Assembly: GCA_945639745.1 (NCBI GenBank)
Contig: CALZEK010000114.1
Location: forward strand, 1 to 5,310
Length of the DNA: 5,310 nucleotides
Direction of reading: 5' to 3'
From: an uncultured Bacillaceae bacterium
GTDB taxonomy: Bacteria; Bacillota; Bacilli; Bacillales; Amphibacillaceae
Shown here: positions 1 through 5,310 of the stretch, one piece after another
Layout: each line of letters begins with the position of its first letter
Numbering within the stretch: position 1 is the stretch's first letter
Made by a program: the position numbers and the translations under genes
The notes under the pieces: generated by a model
The model's database searches: none
The model's input: the letters and a program-made list of their open reading frames with translations, nothing else
What the model was told of the DNA's origin: nothing

Positions 1-736
1 CCCACCATATTTTCATTCTATCTTGTTTATATCTTGTATAGGCAACTGGCCAAGGATGTAAACCTCTGATGTGATTATAAACAACATCATTTGCTTCATG
101 CCAGTTTATTCTTTCTAAATCACGACTGATATTAGGGGCAAAAGTCGCCTTTGAATCATCTTGTTTGATAGATTGATTTGTTCGATTAAAAATATCAGGA
201 AGTGTTTTACTTAATAATTCAGCTCCTACTACAGATAGTTTATCATGTAAAATTCCAACATGATCTGTTTGTTCAATAGGGATTGCTTCTTGTGAAATAA
301 TATTTCCAGCATCTAGTTTTTCAACCATATACATAATTGTAATACCTGTTTCTTTTTTTCCCTGTAAAATTGAATAATGTATCGGTGCTCCTCCACGAAG
401 TTCAGGTAAAAGTGAAGCATGTACATTAATACTTCCATACTCAGGATATTCTAATAATTCATTTGGTAATAACTGTCCATATGCTGCTGTAACAATAAGA
501 TCTATATCGTATTTAAAAATTTCTTCATAAGAAGTTCTTAAGTTTTCAGGCTGGAAAATATTAAGCTTATGTTCTAGAGCCGCTTCTTTTACAGGAGAAG
601 CTGTTAAAGTTCTCTTCCGCCCTTTAGGTCTGTCAGGTTGTGTCACTACTAGTTCAATTTCATATCCATCTTCAATTAATTTTTCGAGAATTGGTACTGA
701 AAAATCAGGTGTACCCATAAATGCTATCTTTTTCAT
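1..736 (-). CDS. fmt: Methionyl-tRNA formyltransferase, C-terminal part cut off by the window edge
   Basis: Transfers a formyl group from 10-formyltetrahydrofolate to the amino group of methionyl-initiator tRNA in the cytoplasm, giving the fMet-tRNA used to start translation. Reading from the ATG at 736 gives 245 codons with no interruption. The start [15 protein letters not shown] is typical of the family. The formyltransferase core shows the catalytic triad: Asn104 and His106 in INVHASLLP, followed by the RGGAP loop, and Asp142 in KLDAG. The RPKGR segment (about residues 36-40) lies in the loop region expected to contact tRNA. The end of the visible part ([13 protein letters not shown], then KIWW) is the junction to the C-terminal OB-fold domain. 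Bacillus Fmt is about 315 residues, so roughly 70 are missing off the left edge. It lies 13 bases after priA and is probably co-transcribed with it. Peptide deformylase (def), which sits just upstream of fmt in Bacillus and Staphylococcus, is absent here. Assignment is firm. Confidence 0.96.
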   Translation of the reverse strand, partial: MKKIAFMGTPDFSVPILEKLIEDGYEIELVVTQPDRPKGRKRTLTASPVKEAALEHKLNIFQPENLRTSYEEIFKYDIDLIVTAAYGQLLPNELLEYPEYGSINVHASLLPELRGGAPIHYSILQGKKETGITIMYMVEKLDAGNIISQEAIPIEQTDHVGILHDKLSVVGAELLSKTLPDIFNRTNQSIKQDDSKATFAPNISRDLERINWHEANDVVYNHIRGLHPWPVAYTRYKQDRMKIWW

Positions 737-743
737 AATGTAT

Positions 744-750
744 TCCTTTC
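744..750 (-). promoter_or_regulatory. Ribosome binding site of fmt, overlapping the priA stop codon
   Basis: On the minus strand GAAAGGA lies 7 bases before the fmt ATG. Its first G is the last base of the priA TAG stop, so ribosomes ending priA finish on top of the fmt initiation site. No room remains for a separate promoter or terminator between the two genes, which supports co-transcription. Confidence 0.75.
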
Positions 751-3149
751 TACATAAGTTGATTTGGATTTATATCAATTAATATTTGTAAATCTTTTTT
801 TAAATCATTATTAAATTCATTTTTTACTGCACTAATTTTCCGCTGTAAATTATCTTCAAATCGATATTTAATAATGATTTGATAACGATAACGTTTTTTA
901 ATCCTTGCAATTGGTGAAGGTGTTGGACCTAATACAATCGATTTATTCGATAAAATCATAATTAATTTTTCTGTGAAACGCTTAGAAATATCAATTACTT
1001 TACCCAGATTTTCATCTGTTATCGTAATTAAAGCCAAATAAACATAAGGAGGATATTGAAATGCTCGACGCATTTTCATTTCTTTTTCATAGAAGTCAGG
1101 GAAGTTATAATCACTTGCTAAATTTATACTATAATGTTCAGGTGTATAACTTTGAATAATAACTTCACCGTCTAAACTATGTCTTCCTGCGCGTCCACTC
1201 ACTTGTGTTAATAATTGAAATGTTTTTTCAGCAGCTCTAAAATCAGGTAAGTGAAGCATTGAATCAGCAGCTAGAACACCTACTAAGGTAACATTCTCAA
1301 AATCTAACCCTTTTGCAATCATTTGTGTCCCCAATAAAACATCGGCTTCACCTGAGGAGAATTTATTCAGTAAACGTTCATGTGCACCTTTTTTTCGAGT
1401 TGTATCGACGTCCATTCTAATAATTTTTAAAGTCGGTAGTAATTTTTTTAAAGCTTCTTCTACACGTTCTGTGCCCGTGCCAAAAAAACTAATTAAATCA
1501 CTTGTACAAGCTGGACAATTATTAGGCATAGTCATTTCATACGAACAATAATGACATTTCAAAGAATCATGGCCTTTGTGATATGTTAACGATATATCAC
1601 AATTAGGACATTGTTCTACATGACCACAATCCCTACATAGAGCAAAATTCGAATAACCACGTCTATTTAATAATAAGACAACTTGTTCATTTTTATTAAT
1701 TGCTAATTTCATTTTATCAATTAATTTGTTTGAAAACATTGTTCGATTCCCTGCATGAAGCTCTGCTCGCATATCGACTACTTCAACTTTTGGCATCGGT
1801 TTGTTGTTAGTTCGTTTTGATAATGTTAGAAGTGTATATACCGACTTTTCAGCTCGCGCAAACGACTCTAATGTCGGTGTCGCACTTCCTAAAACAACGG
1901 GACAGTTATTAACTCGGGCACGCTCAATGGCTACATCACGTGCATGATATCGTGGTGTATCTTCTTGTTTATATGTGCCTTCATGCTCTTCATCGATAAT
2001 AATTATGCCTAAATTTTTAAACGGTGCAAAAATAGCTGAACGAGCACCGACTACAACTTGTACTTCCCCACGTCGAATTTTTAGCCATTCATCATATTTT
2101 TCGCCTATAGATAAAGCACTATGCATTACCGCGACTTTATCACCAAATCTCCCTTTAAATTGTTCAACCATTTGTGGTGTCAGAGCAATTTCTGGAACAA
2201 GTACAATCGCTTCTTGGTCTTGATTAATCACATTATCAATTGCTTGTAAATAAATTTCAGTTTTACCACTACCAGTAACGCCATACAACAAAAATGTTTC
2301 ATTTTGATTATGTTCAATTGCATAATCTATTGGTTTTATTGCACTAACTTGTTCTTCATTTAATGATTTTTTATAAGTTTTTTTAAAGTCACGATCGTAT
2401 GGATTACGATATACTTCTGTTTGTTTTAGTGTAATTAACTCATTTTCTAAAAGTGGTTTTAAATTTGTACGTGTAATACCTAATTTTTTATATAAGATAT
2501 TTTGTTCGATTGGTTGATTGTGCTCAATAAAGTAATTTAAGATTTGTTTTTGTCGATGAGCATTTTTGGCTAACTTTTTTTCATATGCTACTAACTCTTT
2601 TAATTGAACAATGGGTGTAATAATTGTTTGATATTTTTTTGTTATTTGAGATTTAACTTTATAATGTTCATTAATGATGCCAGTTTCGATTGCTTCTTGA
2701 ATAATTTTTAAATTAATGTTTTTTTCTAAAATGACTTCATAAGCAATCTCATCTGAATCCTTAAATAACCCACTTAATTCTTTCGGTAATTTATCTGTTT
2801 GTTTGATAAGTGTACGTTCATATTTTGATTTTAAGACTTGTGGGAGCATTGCTTGATAAGTTGATATATATAAAGACATTGTTTGATCAGAAAGCCATCT
2901 ACCTAAATCTAATAACTCATTTTTTAAAGCCGGTATAATATCTAATATATCAATAATTTCTCTTAATTTTTTAAACTCTGATTCATTTGTAAAACCGATA
3001 ACAAATCCAGTAATCTTTCGGGGTCCAAAAGGAATAACAACACGCATTCCTTTTTTTATCATAGACTGAAATTGTTCTGGAACTTTATAATCAAAAGTTT
3101 GATTCACATTACTTGCTGGTACATCTACAATAACTTTCGCAATGTTCAC
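750..3149 (-). CDS. priA: Primosomal protein N', replication restart DNA helicase PriA
   Basis: Superfamily 2, 3'-to-5' DNA helicase that recognises stalled or collapsed forks and starts reloading of the replicative helicase. The product is 799 residues (B. subtilis PriA is about 805). Residues 1-105 form the 3'-DNA-binding domain, with the typical segment VVIPFGPRK (37-45). Residues of about 120-250 are a less conserved winged-helix region. The helicase core has Walker A GVTGSGKT (290-297), DEEH (386-389) and GSATP (421-425). Eight cysteines in four pairs (505/508, 514/517, 532/535, 545/548) form the complete two-zinc module inside the second helicase lobe. Later motifs are [11 protein letters not shown] (607-617) and QVSGRAGR (649-656). 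The C-terminal domain follows from about 690. The start is GTG at 3149, overlapping the coaBC stop by 4 bases; the ensuing NIAKVIVDV matches the family N terminus. No motif is missing, so it should be active. Confidence 0.97.
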   Translation of the reverse strand: MNIAKVIVDVPASNVNQTFDYKVPEQFQSMIKKGMRVVIPFGPRKITGFVIGFTNESEFKKLREIIDILDIIPALKNELLDLGRWLSDQTMSLYISTYQAMLPQVLKSKYERTLIKQTDKLPKELSGLFKDSDEIAYEVILEKNINLKIIQEAIETGIINEHYKVKSQITKKYQTIITPIVQLKELVAYEKKLAKNAHRQKQILNYFIEHNQPIEQNILYKKLGITRTNLKPLLENELITLKQTEVYRNPYDRDFKKTYKKSLNEEQVSAIKPIDYAIEHNQNETFLLYGVTGSGKTEIYLQAIDNVINQDQEAIVLVPEIALTPQMVEQFKGRFGDKVAVMHSALSIGEKYDEWLKIRRGEVQVVVGARSAIFAPFKNLGIIIIDEEHEGTYKQEDTPRYHARDVAIERARVNNCPVVLGSATPTLESFARAEKSVYTLLTLSKRTNNKPMPKVEVVDMRAELHAGNRTMFSNKLIDKMKLAINKNEQVVLLLNRRGYSNFALCRDCGHVEQCPNCDISLTYHKGHDSLKCHYCSYEMTMPNNCPACTSDLISFFGTGTERVEEALKKLLPTLKIIRMDVDTTRKKGAHERLLNKFSSGEADVLLGTQMIAKGLDFENVTLVGVLAADSMLHLPDFRAAEKTFQLLTQVSGRAGRHSLDGEVIIQSYTPEHYSINLASDYNFPDFYEKEMKMRRAFQYPPYVYLALITITDENLGKVIDISKRFTEKLIMILSNKSIVLGPTPSPIARIKKRYRYQIIIKYRFEDNLQRKISAVKNEFNNDLKKDLQILIDINPNQLM

Positions 3150-4354
3150 TGATTGTCATCCTCAAGTGTTTTAATAATTTGATGATATATCTTTTCAGAT
3201 ATAGCTTCTTTTGAATCAAGCGGGAATGGATATTCCTTTAAATTTTTATCTAAATAAGTAACTTTATTCGTTTCTGTTCCAAATCCTGCCCCTTCTTCGG
3301 AAACATTATTAATCACAATTGCATCTAAATTTTTATTAATCAATTTATTTTTCCCATTTTCTAGATGATTCTCTGTTTCAGCAGCAAATCCGACTAAAAA
3401 CTGACGCTCTTTTTTATCTCCTAATGATTTTAATATATCTTTAGTTCGTTCCATTTCAAAGATTAATTTATCATCTGATTTTTTCATCTTTTGAGAATGT
3501 GTTTGTTTAGGTCGATAATCTGCAACAGCTGCTGCTTTGATAACAATATCGGATTCTGAATAATGTTTATGAACAGCATGATACATATCTTCTGCTGAGA
3601 TAACGTTTATTCGTTCAATCTTATTATGTTTAGTCACTAAACTTACAGGACCACTTACTAAAGTAACTTCCGCCCCTAATCTAGCTGCCACTTCAGCAAG
3701 AGCGTAGCCCATTTTACCTGTGGAATTATTTGAGAAAAATCTAACCGGGTCAATGATTTCTCTTGTTGGTCCTGCGGTAATTAAAACTTTCTTATTTTTT
3801 AAAAGTGATTTTTCATTTTGATGTTTGTTAATTACTTCAATAATAGTTGATGGTTCTTCTAAGCGTCCTTTACCTACATAACCACATGCTAAATAACCCG
3901 CTCCTGGTTCAATAAAATGATACCCATGGCGAGTTAACTTATTCATATTTTCAACAACAGCTTGATTTTGATACATATGAACATTCATGGCTGGTGCAAT
4001 GTAAATTGTTGCACGTGTCGCCAGTAATGTAGTTGTTAACATGTCATCACCTAATCCATTTGCAATTTTACTTAAAGTATTTGCAGTTGCTGGAGCTATA
4101 ATAACGATTTCAGCCCAATCAGCTAGATCTATATGAGCAATTTTTTTTGGGTTTTTCTCATCAAATGTATCTGTATAAACTGGATTGCGAGATAATGCTT
4201 GAAATGTTAGTGGCGAAACAAATTCACATGCACTTTCAGTCATAATAACACGGACATCCGCTCCTGCTTGTGTTAATTTACTTGTTAAATCACAAGCTTT
4301 ATATACTGCAATACCACCTGTAACAGCTAATAACACTTTTTTGTTTTGCAACAT
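3146..4354 (-). CDS. coaBC: Bifunctional phosphopantothenoylcysteine decarboxylase / phosphopantothenate-cysteine ligase
   Basis: Catalyses two successive steps of coenzyme A synthesis: CoaB joins cysteine to 4'-phosphopantothenate using CTP, and the FMN-dependent CoaC decarboxylates the product to 4'-phosphopantetheine. With the ATG at 4354 the protein has 402 residues. The N-terminal CoaC domain (about 1-180) has TGGIA (12-16) for FMN, catalytic His74 in AHIDLA, PAMN (121-124) and Cys157 in GYLACG of the substrate flap. The C-terminal CoaB domain (about 187-402) has ITAGPTRE (192-199), the dimer-loop motif with Asn210 and STGKMG (211-216), and KAAAVADYRP (273-282). An in-frame GTG at 4363 would add three residues, but it forms part of the ribosome binding site, so ATG 4354 is preferred. 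The stop overlaps priA in GTGA. Fused coaBC is usual in bacilli and lactobacilli, while streptococci and enterococci often carry split genes. Confidence 0.96.
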   Translation of the reverse strand: MLQNKKVLLAVTGGIAVYKACDLTSKLTQAGADVRVIMTESACEFVSPLTFQALSRNPVYTDTFDEKNPKKIAHIDLADWAEIVIIAPATANTLSKIANGLGDDMLTTTLLATRATIYIAPAMNVHMYQNQAVVENMNKLTRHGYHFIEPGAGYLACGYVGKGRLEEPSTIIEVINKHQNEKSLLKNKKVLITAGPTREIIDPVRFFSNNSTGKMGYALAEVAARLGAEVTLVSGPVSLVTKHNKIERINVISAEDMYHAVHKHYSESDIVIKAAAVADYRPKQTHSQKMKKSDDKLIFEMERTKDILKSLGDKKERQFLVGFAAETENHLENGKNKLINKNLDAIVINNVSEEGAGFGTETNKVTYLDKNLKEYPFPLDSKEAISEKIYHQIIKTLEDDNQ

Positions 4355-4360
4355 GATAAA

Positions 4361-4367
4361 CACCTCT
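4361..4367 (-). promoter_or_regulatory. Ribosome binding site of coaBC that decides its start
   Basis: The minus strand reads AGAGGTG, then 6 bases, then ATG (4354). This is a near-perfect Shine-Dalgarno sequence at ideal spacing. The alternative GTG start at 4363 lies inside it and has no good site of its own upstream, so the shorter protein is the better model. Confidence 0.8.
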
Positions 4368-4370
4368 CAT

Positions 4371-4399
4371 TTTATAAATAACGTCATTAAAAATGCTAA
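4371..4399 (-). promoter_or_regulatory. Weak candidate sigma-A-type promoter before coaBC
   Basis: On the minus strand TTAGCA (4394-4399, four of six matches to TTGACA) is followed 17 bases later by TATAAA (4371-4376, five of six matches to TATAAT). The match is modest and AT-rich sequence yields such pairs by chance. A start about 7 bases downstream would leave a very short leader reaching barely to the ribosome binding site. It is listed because the hairpin upstream could otherwise cut off coaBC-priA-fmt from transcription. Confidence 0.2.
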
Positions 4400-4429
4400 A
4401 ACCCTAGCAAATGAATATTGCGAGGGTTT
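4389..4429 (-). terminator. Possible intrinsic terminator or attenuator between rpoZ and coaBC
   Basis: Ten bases past the rpoZ stop codon the transcript can form a hairpin: AAACCCT (4423-4429) pairs with AGGGTTT (4399-4405). One C-U mismatch follows, then GCAA pairs with TTGC, around a 7-base loop (4411-4417). The 3' arm ends in a T run that continues as TAGCATTTTT (to 4389), a broken U tract. The stem is only moderately GC-rich and the U tract is interrupted, so it may terminate only part of transcription. Read on the plus strand, the stem is not followed by a T run, so the minus direction is the sensible one. The structure is seen in sequence; termination is inferred. Confidence 0.5.
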
Positions 4430-4438
4430 AAAGTAATT

Positions 4439-4630
4439 TTACTTCTTAACTCGAAGGAGTCCTTCATTAATTTCTTCTAAAGCTAATCCAACAGGAGTTA
4501 AAGACTTAGGATTTTTTAACACAGTTGTTTCTTCATCTAAAATAACACGTGCACGTTCTGCAGCAAGAGTTGCTAAAGTATATTTTGATCGAATTTGTTT
4601 TTGTAGTTCATCAATTGATGGTTCTAACAT
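4439..4630 (-). CDS. rpoZ: DNA-directed RNA polymerase omega subunit
   Basis: Small subunit that binds the beta' subunit and helps assembly and stability of RNA polymerase. With the ATG at 4630 the product is 63 residues starting [10 protein letters not shown]. This matches the family N terminus (MLDPSID in Bacillus, as I recall it). The [14 protein letters not shown] segment (15-28) is the conserved helix, and [14 protein letters not shown] (46-59) is the second conserved block. It ends soon after that block (LLRVKK), a little shorter than the 67-72 residues usual in Bacillus and Staphylococcus. Two in-frame ATGs at 4642 and 4639 would add MMIS or MIS. They lie directly on or 3 bases from the AAAGG ribosome binding site (4643-4647), too close for normal initiation. 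The 4630 start is 12 bases from that site, longer than ideal, so start choice is likely rather than certain. The gene begins inside gmk. Confidence 0.93.
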   Translation of the reverse strand: MLEPSIDELQKQIRSKYTLATLAAERARVILDEETTVLKNPKSLTPVGLALEEINEGLLRVKK

Positions 4631-5249
4631 TGAAATCATCATCCTTTATTATATTATTGTATTGTTTTTCTATTCTTTCTCGTTTGCAATGCTCACTTAC
4701 TATAATCGACTTAATTTTTTGAACAGCATAATCAACATTATCATTAACAACAACATAATCATAATTATGCATCATTTCTATTTCTTTTTGTGCTTCATTT
4801 AAACGATTTTGGACTAACTCTTCTGACTCTGTGCCACGATTAACAATCCGTTTTTTTAATTCTTCTAAACTAGGTGGGAATAAAAAGATAAATACACCTT
4901 CAGAAAAATTTTCTTTCACTTGCAGAGCACCTTGAACTTCAATTTCTAAAAACACATCATTACCTGCATCAAGTTCTGATTGAACATAATCTTTAGGTGT
5001 ACCATAATAATTATCCACATATTTAGCATGTTCAAGTAATTCATCATTCTCAATCATTTTTTCAAACTCATTATGTGTTTTAAAATAATAATCACTACCG
5101 TGAACTTCACCAGGACGTTTATTTCTTGTTGTAGCAGATATAGAATATTTTAATTGTTCTTCTACTTCAAATAAACGCTCTCTAACGGTCCCTTTTCCAA
5201 CACCTGATGGACCTGATAAAACAAACAATATTCCTTTTTCATCAATCAT
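4611..5249 (-). CDS. gmk: Guanylate kinase
   Basis: Phosphorylates GMP (and dGMP) to GDP with ATP in the cytoplasm, an essential step of guanine nucleotide synthesis and recycling. The protein has 212 residues. The P-loop is GPSGVGKGT (13-21). The GMP-binding region follows with SISATTR (36-42), Arg45 and GE (47-48), then YYF, and the YYGTP segment (81-85). The [11 protein letters not shown] strand (98-108) is characteristic. The lid region has arginines 134, 138 and 149 around [13 protein letters not shown] (166-170) is the conserved late strand. The ATG at 5249 follows a G-rich ribosome binding site (GGGGGAAG, 5254-5261) at good spacing and gives the expected N terminus. The C terminus ([11 protein letters not shown]) extends about 8 residues beyond the roughly 204-residue Bacillus enzyme, and its last codons overlap the start of rpoZ. 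Function is certain; the tail is probably a neutral extension. Confidence 0.97.
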   Translation of the reverse strand: MIDEKGILFVLSGPSGVGKGTVRERLFEVEEQLKYSISATTRNKRPGEVHGSDYYFKTHNEFEKMIENDELLEHAKYVDNYYGTPKDYVQSELDAGNDVFLEIEVQGALQVKENFSEGVFIFLFPPSLEELKKRIVNRGTESEELVQNRLNEAQKEIEMMHNYDYVVVNDNVDYAVQKIKSIIVSEHCKRERIEKQYNNIIKDDDFNVRTIN

Positions 5250-5264
5250 AAAACTTCCCCCTAA

Positions 5265-5310
5265 TTATTCATCTGATATTTCATCATGATTAACGACTCT
5301 TTGTCCAACT
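5265..5310 (-). CDS. C-terminal end of an upstream gene, probably RemA-like (DUF370) regulator
   Basis: Only the last 14 codons and a TAA stop are visible (VGQRVVNHDEISDE, first full codon at 5309). The reading frame is taken from its position 15 bases ahead of gmk and from the open frame to the window edge. In Bacillus the gene just before gmk is remA (ylzA), a DNA-binding activator of biofilm matrix genes. The visible VGQRV resembles the VAQRL near the end of B. subtilis RemA as I recall it, and it is followed by a short acidic tail as in that protein. With so few residues the identity rests mostly on gene order. An alternative is the end of a YicC/YloC-type protein, whose tails look different to me. 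Confidence 0.5.
   Translation of the reverse strand, partial: VGQRVVNHDEISDE

Noticed and set aside
433..436. Fmt residue after LDAG is Asn-145 instead of the usual Asp, possibly a damaged active site
   Set aside because: The catalytic aspartate is the one within LDAG (Asp142), which is present along with Asn104 and His106. By analogy with the related glycinamide ribonucleotide transformylase (ELDGGP) the second position is variable.
1975..2223. Plus-strand open frame of 82 codons inside priA
   Set aside because: It lies opposite the helicase core of priA (Walker A to DEEH region), its Ser/Ile/Cys-rich product resembles no family, and there is no ribosome binding site or context for it. It is an antisense shadow of priA.
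4363..4363. GTG as the coaBC start
   Set aside because: It is part of the AGAGGTG ribosome binding site that serves the ATG at 4354, and has no suitable site of its own.
4399..4440. The rpoZ-coaBC hairpin as a plus-strand or bidirectional terminator
   Set aside because: On the plus strand the stem is followed by AAAGTAATTTT rather than a T run, and no plus-strand gene exists to need it.
1..5310. A hidden mobile element, CRISPR array, toxin-antitoxin pair or defence system
   Set aside because: Nearly every base is taken by core housekeeping genes with intact motifs. I saw no repeats with regular spacing, inverted-repeat ends, tRNA-like clover leaf or foreign-looking gene on either strand.

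Overview
The window is a compact, AT-rich (GC estimated by eye at about one third) stretch of a Bacillota chromosome, most likely class Bacilli. All genes are on the minus strand, so transcription runs from the high-coordinate end to the low one. In that order they are: the last 14 codons of an upstream gene that resembles remA (DUF370), gmk (guanylate kinase), rpoZ (RNA polymerase omega), coaBC (bifunctional coenzyme A synthesis enzyme), priA (replication restart helicase) and the first 245 codons of fmt (methionyl-tRNA formyltransferase), which runs off the left edge. This is the conserved remA-gmk-rpoZ-coaBC-priA-(def)-fmt housekeeping cluster known from Bacillus and relatives. The protein sequences (omega starting MLEPSID, Bacillus-type PriA and Fmt) also point to Bacilli; I cannot name a genus with confidence.

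Layout. Positions 5265-5310 hold the end of the upstream gene, and gmk follows after 15 bases. gmk and rpoZ overlap by 20 bases when rpoZ is started at its family-typical MLEPS methionine. An 84-base gap between rpoZ and coaBC is the only real intergenic space. It holds an imperfect hairpin followed by a U-rich run in the direction of transcription (a possible intrinsic terminator or attenuator), a weak candidate promoter, and a very good ribosome binding site for coaBC. coaBC and priA overlap by 4 bases (GTGA), and priA and fmt are 13 bases apart. No stretch longer than 300 bases lacks a gene.

The genes do not form one pathway. They combine nucleotide metabolism (GMP to GDP), transcription (omega), cofactor synthesis (phosphopantothenate to phosphopantetheine), replication restart (PriA) and translation initiation (formyl-Met-tRNA). 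Tight spacing and overlaps indicate co-transcription and partly coupled translation, with a possible break or attenuation step after rpoZ.

All catalytic motifs I could check are intact. I found no mobile element, CRISPR array, tRNA, rRNA or phage gene, and no sign of a new biological system; this is ordinary core genome. The points that merit a second look are small: the rpoZ-coaBC hairpin, the nested gmk/rpoZ junction, the absence of def between priA and fmt, and start codon choices for coaBC, rpoZ and priA.
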